This document shows, in pieces, positions 36,853-45,610 of a DNA stretch of 64,000 nucleotides. Under the pieces are notes generated by a model that had not been told where the DNA came from, did not search any database, and worked only from the letters and a program-made list of their open reading frames with translations. Each line of letters begins with the position of its first letter. Position 1 is the stretch's first letter. The DNA is from an uncultured Celeribacter sp. (lineage in GTDB: Bacteria > Pseudomonadota > Alphaproteobacteria > Rhodobacterales > Rhodobacteraceae). The translations under genes were made by a program, and so were the position numbers. The stretch is taken from contig NZ_OY781106.1 in the NCBI RefSeq assembly GCF_963676475.1, forward strand, positions 1,116,001 through 1,180,000, given 5' to 3'.

Positions 36853-37740
36853 ATGCAGCAAATGAACCTCAACTCCCTTCGGGTGTTCGCTTGCGTGGCG
36901 CGGCACTGCAACCTTCAGCGCGCAGCGGATGAGCTGAACCTGACGCGCGGCGCGGTTTCCCAGAGGATCAAACAGCTCGAAATCGACCTCGGGGTGATCC
37001 TTCTGGAACGCCAGGCTCGCGGAGTAACGCTTACCCCCGAAGGTGCGCGCTGTCGGGAGGCTGTCGACAAAGCCTTGGCCACGCTCGAAACAATGCTCAC
37101 CGCGCTCGGTCAGGAAGGAGAGCAAATCACGCTCCACCTTGGGTCCTCCACGGCGGCAAAATGGCTGATGCCGCGCATGGGAGATTTCGCCACCCGGTTT
37201 CCTCGTATCTCGCTCAGGACCGAGGTTCACACTCAGCAGTTGTCCCGTGACCTGGCCCGCAACGAGATTGCCATCTGGCCGGGCAAGCCATCCGATCCGA
37301 AGCCTTTTTGTAACGCGAGGCCGTTGACCGACATTCGCTTGGTAGCCGTATGCAGCCCGGACTTCCCTAGGCCCGACTGGCCGATGGGATTGGACACCCT
37401 GCTGACCCTACCGCTGCTTCAGGATTCACATCGCCGGTGGGAAAAGCTGATCGAGGTGAGCGGGCACCGCGCCCGGTATAAACTGATGAACTTCGATCGC
37501 TCTGCTCTGGCGCTGGATGCGGCCATCGAAGGCTATGGCGTTGCTATGGCTCCAACCTACATGGTCGAAAGCGATGTATCGCGGAAACGACTGGTAGAGG
37601 TGTGGTTCAGTCCAGAACCTTCGACCAAACACCTATTCGTTTCCTGGTCGCAAGAGCATGTGAGGCAACCGGACGTGCATCGGGTCGTGGATTGGATCGC
37701 CTCGGAATTTGGGCAAGAGCGGACGCTGGAAAATGGGTGA
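36853..37740 (+). CDS. LysR-family regulator (GcvA-like)
   Basis: About 295 residues; ATG 36853 or 36862 (MNLNSLRVFACVARHCNLQRAADELNLTRGAVSQRIKQLEIDLGVILLERQARGVTLTPEG). The HTH with "GAVSQRIKQLE" and the effector domain are in the GcvA/AmpR branch. Divergent from the GNAT-like gene, which it probably controls. Confidence 0.9.
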   Translation: MQQMNLNSLRVFACVARHCNLQRAADELNLTRGAVSQRIKQLEIDLGVILLERQARGVTLTPEGARCREAVDKALATLETMLTALGQEGEQITLHLGSSTAAKWLMPRMGDFATRFPRISLRTEVHTQQLSRDLARNEIAIWPGKPSDPKPFCNARPLTDIRLVAVCSPDFPRPDWPMGLDTLLTLPLLQDSHRRWEKLIEVSGHRARYKLMNFDRSALALDAAIEGYGVAMAPTYMVESDVSRKRLVEVWFSPEPSTKHLFVSWSQEHVRQPDVHRVVDWIASEFGQERTLENG

Positions 37741-38021
37741 GGAATGGCCGGAAAGTCCGCAAAGCCGTCGCGACTTCCTCGAGATTGCTGCGCGATACAT
37801 GAACGTCCGGTCTGGTGAAGCGGCAGTGCTACACCGGGCACATCATCGAGCGGCAGGATTGGGCTGTGGCTGTGTGAAAACGCGCCGGCAGGTGCTGTCG
37901 GTTTCTGGTTGGCCGCACTGTTCGCTTTCAGACGCCTCCGACACCCTTTGCGCGCATGACGGGTTGGTGATCCATTTCAGACAAGGCGTGACGTCGGCGC
38001 CTGGGGCGCGACAGCCCCCGA

Positions 38022-38150
38022 TCAGACGGCAATGGCCCGCATCAGGCCCTGGATGCCGATCAACGCGACCATTCGCTTGATGTTGTAGGCTAGGACATTC
38101 AACGCCATCTCGGTGCGGATGTTCGTAAGCGCTGTCTGCGCCCCACATTG
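38022..38150 (-). pseudogene. Transposase C-terminal relic (IS5/IS1182-like)
   Basis: Minus-strand frame ALTNIRTEMALNVLAYNIKR followed by MVALIGIQGLMRAIAV and stop. The V/IRTEM-LVLAYNxKR motif is the conserved end of IS5/IS1182-type transposases. The rest of the gene is missing. Confidence 0.65.
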
Positions 38151-38388
38151 CCGACGATAGGCATCGTTGCGAGTTCATACGCATCCGAAGAGAAGGAGTG
38201 CGTTTCGCAATGTTCGCAAAGAATTCGTTTCTCACAGCGCTTGGTGTCTGTCGTCAGCACCTGTGGGACAGACACTGAACCACGCCAAAACATCCCAGAG
38301 GCAAGGACATTGTTGATCGGCAGAGCTCCAAGTGAGGTGGCCCCCATTTCGCGGACAGGTTCGCGGCGCTGCTAAGCTTGCCTGTTGA

Positions 38389-38500
38389 TCATGCCGCCGC
38401 CTGAAGGTCAGGGCCATGATGGGCCTCGACTGGTGTCCTGCCTCCGAGTGCCAAGAGCGGGCGTTCGGTGTTGTAGAAGTCGATCCACCTGCAGATGCCA
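38389..38500 (-). pseudogene. IS3-type OrfB C-terminal relic
   Basis: Minus-strand frame RWIDFYNTERPLLALGGRTP followed by VEAHHGPDLQAAA and stop. The FYN-x-RPH/L-x-ALGGRTP motif marks the end of IS3-family transposases. Only this tail survives and it is unrelated in sequence to the IS3 copy at 21,974. Confidence 0.7.
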
Positions 38501-38573
38501 GACCTGGCCGCCGGCCCCGTTTCGAAGGCATGAAGGTAAGGATAGCCTTAGATCGGATGATCAGGGGACCAGT

Positions 38574-38592
38574 TCAGCAACTTAGTTGCTGA
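38574..38592. repeat. Perfect hairpin TCAGCAAC-TTA-GTTGCTGA
   Basis: 8-bp perfect stem with a 3-nt loop between the IS relics and the cluster. It could be an IS end, a terminator remnant or an operator. Confidence 0.4.
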
Positions 38593-38772
38593 GATACGGT
38601 TTCAAGGCGAAACCTGCAAGGAGAGCTCAAAAGCATCAAAATTCACCATCATTGAACAAAAGACAAATTCCTTCAATGTCATGGTAAATTTATTAGATTT
38701 CCGAGAGAGCTTTAGTATCCTCAACCTAGGGAGGAAATACTCATATACACACTCTTCGCATGGAGGTGAAAC

Positions 38773-40008
38773 ATGCCCAAAATTTCAAGTGGTGGACATT
38801 CAATTTGCGAGCCGCCCGATAGCATTGATAAAAGAAACACTTCTTCTGGCATTTCCCGCCGGAGTCTCCTTCTCACTGGTAGTGGTTTTGTAGGATCTCT
38901 TGGCGCGACGTCAGCATATCCCAACCCGATTATGGGCGGCCTCAATTACTCGGTCGGCTCAAAGCGCGGCGTTCCTCCCGGCCTTGTACTCGCTGAATAT
39001 TCCGCACCACCATCTCAGAATCGTTCGGCACCTCTGGGTGCCAACCCCTCAGCCCCGAGCTCGATTTCGGTGACGCCATTGGCAGGTGAAAACTCGATCA
39101 CCGAATATCCATTTAACAGTAGCCATGTTTTCGGTGTGTTGGTTAGTAACTTGCACGAGTTCGACACGGCCGACCTGTTCGCGCAACAGGACAACAAGGA
39201 CATCGTGCTTACCAATCTCGGCGCTCAGCACGTCCTAGTTTCAGGACTTGATGAGAGCAACACGCTTCCGCTCGAAGCAACACCACTCAAGCGGAGCTTG
39301 CCACCGCTCCAAAGCCTGGTCGTCCGGGCCGGCGTGACGATTTCCACGTCGGACGCGTCAGCGACCGGACTGGTCTCCCTTATGCAAGTCCGCACGCCAC
39401 GCAATGCGCAGACAGACACCTTCGCCGACACGACACTTTGGTCTCAGTATCAATATCCCAACGGGATGGCGCCGCTCCCGCTCTGGATCTCCAACCAAAT
39501 CCATCTTGCCAAACCGGTGGAACTCGATCCTTGGGCGATGGCCGGGCTGCAAGCTCCAATCAATGCCAAACCACTCGATTATGAGCTTTACGCCAACCTC
39601 TGGTGGCTGCCGGCCGGTTCGGATGCCGGAATCCATGCGGCGCATCACCGAAACTTCCTTGAGGTACATACACAGCTGACCGGGTTCGGCCGGATGCAAA
39701 AATTCCGGGATCTTGATACCCCTCAAGCCGGATCGGGTGAAAGGCCACTGCTCCTGCCGGTAGGTGGCGATATGACCCCTTTCGATACGGGAGATGCCTT
39801 TCCTGGCCTCTACGAAGAAACTCGATTGGCGCCGGGCGCTACTCACCTGCCGATGCCGCTTGTGACGGAATATGATGCCTGGGATACCCAGTCCGACATC
39901 GCCCGTAACGCAAGTATCGACGACCCGTGCTTTTTCTATCCGCCACATCAATACTATGCGGATACGGACTGCCTCTGGATCGCTTTCGAATTTCACCGCG
40001 CCCTCTGA
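38773..40008 (+). CDS. Tat-exported cupin protein resembling the cupin part of aldos-2-ulose/1,5-anhydrofructose dehydratase
   Basis: 411 residues with a strong ribosome site (GGAGGTG). A twin-arginine signal (SGISRRSLLLTGSGFVGSLGATSA, about residues 26-48) predicts folded export. The C-terminal half has a cupin metal site AGIHAAHHRNFLEVHTQL with His288, His291/292, Glu297 and His299, then LLLPVGGD and a terminal WIAFEFH. From memory, the cupin region of fungal aldos-2-ulose dehydratase (AUDH) has the same layout: AG-x-H...F-x-E-x-H and an ending V/I-AFEF. This family call is by eye and depends on the neighbours, a glucan lyase and a propeller protein like the other AUDH half. Alternative: an unrelated secreted cupin. 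Confidence 0.62.
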   Translation: MPKISSGGHSICEPPDSIDKRNTSSGISRRSLLLTGSGFVGSLGATSAYPNPIMGGLNYSVGSKRGVPPGLVLAEYSAPPSQNRSAPLGANPSAPSSISVTPLAGENSITEYPFNSSHVFGVLVSNLHEFDTADLFAQQDNKDIVLTNLGAQHVLVSGLDESNTLPLEATPLKRSLPPLQSLVVRAGVTISTSDASATGLVSLMQVRTPRNAQTDTFADTTLWSQYQYPNGMAPLPLWISNQIHLAKPVELDPWAMAGLQAPINAKPLDYELYANLWWLPAGSDAGIHAAHHRNFLEVHTQLTGFGRMQKFRDLDTPQAGSGERPLLLPVGGDMTPFDTGDAFPGLYEETRLAPGATHLPMPLVTEYDAWDTQSDIARNASIDDPCFFYPPHQYYADTDCLWIAFEFHRAL

Positions 40009-40038
40009 GCCCCACCAAAATCAGGAAGGGTCAGCCTC

Positions 40039-43000
40039 ATGACCGACAGAACGCTCCCGGCTTCTTGGAAGCCGTACAATACCTATGACTATGTGCCAAT
40101 TGACGAATGGACAGTTGGGGACGACATCGACCTTTTTGCCGTCAGTTGGGACGGTAAACCGCATTCTCCCCGAGGGTTTGACAAAGACTGGACCGTCTTT
40201 ATCAATGCCCGCGCACGCACGGGTGCAGCCCATGCCAAAGAGCGAGACATCTGCCTGGTCTTGCAAGTTACATCTTGCGAGAAGAATGCCTTTCGGATCC
40301 GCTTTTCGCCTGCTATATCGCGTTTCGAAGGTTTCGCGGACAAGGTCTACGGACCCATCGTCAAGGATCGCCTCGATCAAATCCGCGAATACGAGAAACG
40401 GCACGGAATACGGCCGAATCTGCGATGGAATAGGAACGGAGTCTTCGTTGCGCTGCGCTCGATCAGCGTAGAGTTCGTTCGGGGCGACGATGACCATCTG
40501 TCGATCCAGATTCGGCGACATGCCGATGGCGCAATCACCGATATTTCCTCGGGCCCGCTCCTGCACGCCGATCCCGCAATTGGTACGGTCGCCAATCTCA
40601 AGCGCAAGGCCGACGGCGCGACCCACTATTTCGGACTCGGCGAAATTCTTCACTACAACATGACCAGCAGCAACGACCCCGAATTCGGCGCGTCGGAGGC
40701 TGGAGGCTATTCAACACAGGGCCGCTCTCGGCTCGATCATTCCGGCTCCGCCATCACCTGCTATAACTATGACAATCTCTGGTACAACCAGCCCGAGGTT
40801 TTCCCTCTCGACGTCCCATATGAGGAAACGTTCAAAGCCAATTCCTTTGTGCCGCTGTACTTGAACGCCCCGTTCTACATCGAGCGGTCGGTCGTCCAGA
40901 ACCACCAACAGTTTCTCGGCGCGTTTCTTGACAATACCGGCCAGAGTTTCTTTGCGCTGAAGAACGAAAGCCGTGATCCGTTGGCGGTCGAAGCCGGCGT
41001 GCAGCATGGTGAATTCGATTGTCACTATATGTTTGCGGAGCATTCCGCGGACGTGCTCGATGCCTACACATACCTGATGGGGCGCGGTAGCCTTGACACG
41101 GAGGACGAGAAGACATCACTCAACCGTCGCGCCGTCATGCCGCCGAAATATCTCTTCGGCTATTTTCAGGCGAAGTACGGCTGCCTCGGCCTGATTCGCC
41201 CGAAGGAAGAAACCGATCCCAGCCGGGTCTATGTCGACGATATCGTCTATGGCCACCGTGACGCGGAAATCCCGCTCGAAGGACTCGGTGTCGATATCGA
41301 CGTTCAGGAAGACAAAAAACTTTTCACGATCAAGGATAGCTTCTGGTCAGGCGGACAGGTCGGCGACGGTGTTTCGGTGTTCGACTGGGCTGCCGACTTC
41401 AACCTTCTGTGCCAGACGAATATCACACCCTTCGTACGCGCGGACAAGATCGCATACGATCCGAACGACGCAAGCAAAGCGCAGTATGCAACAGCTCAAG
41501 GGCTCATCGAGAAGGGGTACTGCGTTCAGAACGAAGGCGAGACCAACATCGTCAAGTTCCGTGGGCCGGAAAACGAAGCCGATTATCCCGGGCTGACCTA
41601 TACCCAAATCGGCGGCGTGAGCTATCCCGATCAGAACGTTCTTGTTCTGGACTATGGCGTCAACGCTCAGACGGGCGATCGCGACATGATCGGGTCGGTG
41701 GTTACCGACTTTGGCAATCCCGATGCCGCACGATTCTGGGGCGAGCAATACAAAAGTCTCTTCGAAAACGGCCTGGCATTCATCTGGCAGGACATGACCG
41801 TGCCGGACCCGATGCCCCATGTCGAAGACGGACAGAATTTTGCCGACACCTCTGCACCGAGAAATCAGTTTGGCTGGTCCCTGACCGGAGAGGCGCCGTC
41901 CGACGACAGGCGCCGGACCAATACGTTCAACTGGCGCAGCTATCACGGCCAACTTCGCCTAACCGACCCCCGTTATGGTGATGGGCGTAAGACCCCCTTT
42001 GTGGAACTCCGCAATTTCCACGCTTACATGCTTGCCCGCTCATCCTATGAATATGGGCTGGAAGCCCATGCCGACCTGCTCAAATCCCACAAGCGGAGCT
42101 ATATCATTTGCCGAAGCGGTTATCCCGGGCTTCAGCACTACTCCGGCCATTGGATCGGTGACAATGCCTCGACTTGGCATCACCTGCAGGTCTCGGTCGC
42201 GCAAATTCTGAACCTGGGTCTTTCAGGCATTCCGATTGCAGGCGCAGATGTCGGAGGCTTCGCACCAGGCGAAGCTCCGAGCAACCCGACCCAGACCTTC
42301 TACGGTGAAGAAGGCAATCGAAATCACAACCCCAGCGTCTACGACCGGCTCGTGCTTGGACCGGATGACATCGATATCGGCGCTGTGAGCGATCCAGAGC
42401 TCATTACTCGATGGATGCAGGCCGCAGCCCTTCAGCCCTGGGCCCGCAATCATTACGACGCGATGAAGAAATATCAGGAGATCTATCATTACGAGACTGC
42501 GGCAACACCCGATGGAGACACGAACTTCGGAGACGTGATGGCCGAATTCGTGCGCTTTCGGGTGCGCTGGCATCATCTTCTCTACGATGCGATGTATCAA
42601 AACACGCAAACCGGCGCACCACTCAACAAAGCCATGTGTCTTTGGGACCAAGATGACGCGGTGTTCGACGACGAAAATCGCGACATCCTGGCAACCCAAT
42701 TCTTCATCAACAATTCCGTTCTGGTGGCGCCGATCCTGACACATAGCCTTGCCGGACGGGCCGGCGCCTATGAAGCATCGACCGACGTCTATTTCCCTCG
42801 CGGCATGGATGGCGATGAGATCAACTGGCTCCGCTACGATGTCTTGGCGGACAAGGTCGATCTGGTTGCGCCGGTCACCGGTGGACTGCGTCAGACGATA
42901 TCCGCGAAGATCGACTCACTGCCGCTCTTCGTACGTGAAGGCGCAATCATTCCCGAGCGCCATGCGGCCACGGATCTCGACGCACCGTTCAAGAATATCC

Positions 43001-43437
43001 AAACGCTCGACAAATTCGAGCAGCCGCTAGTGCTGTCACTGTACCCCGCAATCTCGGAAAAATGCAGCTACACCTATCAGCTCTACTGGGACGATGGCGG
43101 CATATCCCGCGCTGCGGAAACCGAAGGGCAATTTTCGGTGATTGATGTGCATCACAAAGCAAGTCAGTCGGCACGCGTCGTGACGCTCATGCCAGCACGC
43201 TACAACTTCCCGCTGCATCGCTACATCTATCTCCGCCTGCGAATGGCTGAACCCTCGGCTGGCCTCATTTCCGCTCCCTCGGGAGAAGTTGGTGAGGCCT
43301 TTTCTTCCCGTGATGCGCTCTTTGCATATGACGGCGAGGGCTACTTCGCCGAACAGGCAACGGACAGTCTCTGGATCAAGATTTCCACTGCCGATCTTGC
43401 CGCCAATGAGGCTTTAGAAATCCGTGTAAACACCTGA
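40039..43437 (+). CDS. GH31-family alpha-1,4-glucan lyase (EC 4.2.2.13-like)
   Basis: 1,132 residues. Predicted to cleave alpha-1,4-glucans by elimination, releasing 1,5-anhydro-D-fructose. The order is an N-terminal beta-sandwich (YNTYDYVPID..., CYNYDNLWYNQPE), a (beta/alpha)8 barrel starting at PPKYLFGYFQ (residues 368-377), then C-terminal beta domains. The nucleophile motif is FIWQDMTVP with Asp585; GH31 hydrolases have D-M-N-E there, whereas red-algal and fungal glucan lyases have WQDMTVP. The acid/base is probably Asp708 in WIGDNAST. Further lyase-like blocks are RRAVMPPKY, LVCQTNIT-like LLCQTNIT, RNHYD and FVREGAI. No signal peptide. The ribosome site is AGGAAGG; it starts 30 bp after the cupin gene. 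The known characterised lyases I can recall are eukaryotic. Confidence 0.85.
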   Translation: MTDRTLPASWKPYNTYDYVPIDEWTVGDDIDLFAVSWDGKPHSPRGFDKDWTVFINARARTGAAHAKERDICLVLQVTSCEKNAFRIRFSPAISRFEGFADKVYGPIVKDRLDQIREYEKRHGIRPNLRWNRNGVFVALRSISVEFVRGDDDHLSIQIRRHADGAITDISSGPLLHADPAIGTVANLKRKADGATHYFGLGEILHYNMTSSNDPEFGASEAGGYSTQGRSRLDHSGSAITCYNYDNLWYNQPEVFPLDVPYEETFKANSFVPLYLNAPFYIERSVVQNHQQFLGAFLDNTGQSFFALKNESRDPLAVEAGVQHGEFDCHYMFAEHSADVLDAYTYLMGRGSLDTEDEKTSLNRRAVMPPKYLFGYFQAKYGCLGLIRPKEETDPSRVYVDDIVYGHRDAEIPLEGLGVDIDVQEDKKLFTIKDSFWSGGQVGDGVSVFDWAADFNLLCQTNITPFVRADKIAYDPNDASKAQYATAQGLIEKGYCVQNEGETNIVKFRGPENEADYPGLTYTQIGGVSYPDQNVLVLDYGVNAQTGDRDMIGSVVTDFGNPDAARFWGEQYKSLFENGLAFIWQDMTVPDPMPHVEDGQNFADTSAPRNQFGWSLTGEAPSDDRRRTNTFNWRSYHGQLRLTDPRYGDGRKTPFVELRNFHAYMLARSSYEYGLEAHADLLKSHKRSYIICRSGYPGLQHYSGHWIGDNASTWHHLQVSVAQILNLGLSGIPIAGADVGGFAPGEAPSNPTQTFYGEEGNRNHNPSVYDRLVLGPDDIDIGAVSDPELITRWMQAAALQPWARNHYDAMKKYQEIYHYETAATPDGDTNFGDVMAEFVRFRVRWHHLLYDAMYQNTQTGAPLNKAMCLWDQDDAVFDDENRDILATQFFINNSVLVAPILTHSLAGRAGAYEASTDVYFPRGMDGDEINWLRYDVLADKVDLVAPVTGGLRQTISAKIDSLPLFVREGAIIPERHAATDLDAPFKNIQTLDKFEQPLVLSLYPAISEKCSYTYQLYWDDGGISRAAETEGQFSVIDVHHKASQSARVVTLMPARYNFPLHRYIYLRLRMAEPSAGLISAPSGEVGEAFSSRDALFAYDGEGYFAEQATDSLWIKISTADLAANEALEIRVNT

Positions 43438-43452
43438 TCACCAGAGTGCGAG

Positions 43453-43478
43453 GCCCGCGCGAAGCGATCCGCGCGGGC
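43453..43478 (+). terminator. Hairpin downstream of the glucan lyase gene
   Basis: A perfect 9-bp stem GCCCGCGCG/CGCGCGGGC with an 8-nt loop, 15 bp after the stop. No T-run. It may be a partial terminator separating the lyase from the propeller gene, which begins 118 bp further on. Confidence 0.6.
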
Positions 43479-43595
43479 ACCTAATCGCTCCTCACGGACA
43501 TGATGTGCGAGCCGTCGCAATAGTCCCCATTTGACAGGTACTTATTGGATCCCAGTGAACCTGAGAAAATGCTTCCCTAATCGAAAGTTCTGAAT

Positions 43596-44879
43596 ATGCT
43601 GAAACAACCAAGGTTCCCTACAGTTACGCCTCCAACCTTTGAGGCGCAGACGATCACTGAAAAGCTCCGAAGCGGATACTGGGTTGAGGTGGCCGATGTC
43701 GACACGGACGGACGCCCCGATCTGGTCTGTTTCGGAATGTCCATGGACGAAATATATTGGTACGAAAACAGCGACAACGGGATGCACTGGACCTGTCATC
43801 CCATGGTCAAGGGTATCAACATGCCGGTCGGCATGGATAGCATGGATCTCACGGGCAACGGCTCTCCCGATTTTGTCGTTTGCTATGATCTGTACGGCGC
43901 AAGCGGAACGTTCAAGGAGCCTGCTTCTGAAGGCGGACGCATTGACTGGTTGGAAAACCCAGGCCTCTCGGGTACGCCGGAAACGCTATGGAAGCGCCAT
44001 TACGTGGGGCAATCCCCTGCAACTCATCGTGTACGTGTGGGTCATTTCACTCGGCGCGACAAAATCCAAATACTGGGTTTCCCGATCGTTTCGCAGTCAG
44101 GCATGCATAGCCTACTTGATATCACGCTGTATACACAGCCAGACGACATCACCAGTGATGAGCCGTGGAGTTCCGAAGTTGTGTGCAACAACAAATTTCG
44201 CTTCATTCACGGTGTGGAGAAATATTCTGGTTTCTGCCCGGAATCCGGTTTGGACGCGAACCTCATATGTTCTGACGAAGGGATATCGATCTTCTACTTC
44301 AACGAGAGTAGGAAAAGCTGGATAATCGAAAAGATCGGGCATGGAGAACAAGATCAATTTGAAAAGACCGGCTTTCGTGGCAGCGGCGACGCAGCGATAG
44401 GAGCCGAAGACGGGAACGTTGCCTACGTCGCTGCAATTGAGCCTTTCCATGGGAATTGCGTTGCGGTCTACGTGCTGGACAAAGAAACAGGGACTTGGAA
44501 GCGCCACTTTCTGGACATCTACAGCGAACCCAATGAGTTGGGTGAAAGCCCCGGCCACTCGGTCGTTTGCGCGGACTTCGATGGCGATGGGGTCGATGAA
44601 TTTCTGATCGGTCTCAGAGGTCCCGATCCTTGGCAGGGCGTAGTTTACTACAAGCCGCTAGATCTTCAGGCTGGACTGTTTGCTAAATGGAAGATCAGCA
44701 ATGAATCGGTTGCCCGTATTGCAGTGGGTCAGTTTTCCAACTCCGGCAGGCCCGACTTCGTAACGATCGGCTACTCGATCAAGAACTATTTCGAAGCCGC
44801 AAATCCAAAGGTGATCGTGTATCATAATCAGATCAGTGGACCGTCGATGCAACAAAGCGGCTCCGCCATGGCGGAGTGA
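43596..44879 (+). CDS. FG-GAP/beta-propeller protein resembling the propeller part of aldos-2-ulose/1,5-anhydrofructose dehydratase
   Basis: 427 residues. Repeated D-x-D-x-D-G calcium-type loops (DVDTDGRPD at 34-42, DFDGDGVDE at 327-335) and blade-like sequence point to a seven-bladed propeller. Blocks such as SGYWVEVADVDTDG, GGRIDWLENPG, HRVRVGHFTRRDKIQILGFPIV, FHGNCVAVYVLD and ANPKVIVYHN resemble, as I recall it, the N-terminal propeller of fungal aldos-2-ulose dehydratase. No signal peptide. A weak ribosome site precedes ATG 43596. If it pairs with the exported cupin protein it would complete a two-chain dehydratase. It could instead be a generic FG-GAP protein; the shared block pattern argues against that. 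Confidence 0.65.
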   Translation: MLKQPRFPTVTPPTFEAQTITEKLRSGYWVEVADVDTDGRPDLVCFGMSMDEIYWYENSDNGMHWTCHPMVKGINMPVGMDSMDLTGNGSPDFVVCYDLYGASGTFKEPASEGGRIDWLENPGLSGTPETLWKRHYVGQSPATHRVRVGHFTRRDKIQILGFPIVSQSGMHSLLDITLYTQPDDITSDEPWSSEVVCNNKFRFIHGVEKYSGFCPESGLDANLICSDEGISIFYFNESRKSWIIEKIGHGEQDQFEKTGFRGSGDAAIGAEDGNVAYVAAIEPFHGNCVAVYVLDKETGTWKRHFLDIYSEPNELGESPGHSVVCADFDGDGVDEFLIGLRGPDPWQGVVYYKPLDLQAGLFAKWKISNESVARIAVGQFSNSGRPDFVTIGYSIKNYFEAANPKVIVYHNQISGPSMQQSGSAMAE

Positions 44880-44964
44880 CTCGGCACACCTCAAGCACAG
44901 CCCGCCGACATTACCGAGCCATACGAAGATATCGCAGAACGTGCGAAAACGCGGCTCCTTGGCT

Positions 44965-44988
44965 GATGTGGTGATGTGGTGATGTGGT
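44965..44988 (+). repeat. Tandem repeat (GATGTGGT)x3
   Basis: Three exact copies of an 8-bp unit in the non-coding stretch after the propeller gene. Probably slippage-prone simple sequence with no obvious role. Confidence 0.7.
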
Positions 44989-45156
44989 GGCACTGACCAA
45001 GCCCGACCGACTATGGCAACTTGCGCTCTCAAACTGGTCCAAGCCACGTGCGCAAGCACCACGAACGCGCGGTTGCTACCGATAGCGTGCTGATTGCCGG
45101 CAGGAATTGATGTTGTCTGGCGCAACCTAAGGGGAGGTCTTGAGCGTTCCGGATCA

Positions 45157-45610
45157 TCATTTCCTCATCTGGTAGGCACCCATCGGATTCGGAGGTCCGG
45201 GGGCACGAAAATCGCGTCGGTACTTCGTCGGTGTTCGACCAGTTCTTTCGCGAAACTTGCGGGCGAGGTGGGCCGCATCGTGGAAGCCGCAACGTTCCGC
45301 GATGGCAGCCATGGGCAGGTCAGTCTGAGCCAGCAAGGTTGTAGCCCGACCGACGCGTATGCGGGTGACGTAGGAGCTGATCGACAGGCCCGTGCTACGT
45401 TTGAAGAGCCGCTGCAATTGGCTTTCTGAAACATGCGCCAAAGCGCGGAGCGGGCCAAGGCGGACCGGCTTCTCCAGATGATCATGCAGATGCGACAGCA
45501 CGGCCTCCATCCGCCGCCGGTCGCGCTGCGGCTCGCGGAGATCCTTCATTGGAGTTGAGAGAGTCCGTCGATCCGTCAGCCGCGCCAGTTCCAGCAAGAG
45601 CCCAGACAGG
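45157..45610 (-). pseudogene. AraC-family regulator, N-terminus missing
   Basis: The C-terminal half is clear: the double HTH ALAHVSESQLQRLFKRSTGLSISSYVTRIRVGRATTLLAQTDLPMAAIAERCGFHDAAHLARKFRERTGRTPTKYRRDFR. Upstream the recognisable protein stops at about GLSGLLLELARLTDRR, and the DNA beyond is a shikimate dehydrogenase relic coded on the other strand, so the effector domain has been lost by rearrangement. A GTG-started product of up to 206 residues is formally possible and might keep DNA binding. Confidence 0.7.

Larger units (their letters stand above)
37741..38772. other. IS graveyard and AT-rich leader before the anhydrofructose cluster
   Basis: No intact gene in ~1 kb. It holds two transposase C-terminal relics (listed separately), a perfect hairpin, and then an AT-rich stretch (about 38,600-38,770) that probably has the promoter for the downstream cluster. 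No specific -35/-10 is claimed. Confidence 0.6.
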
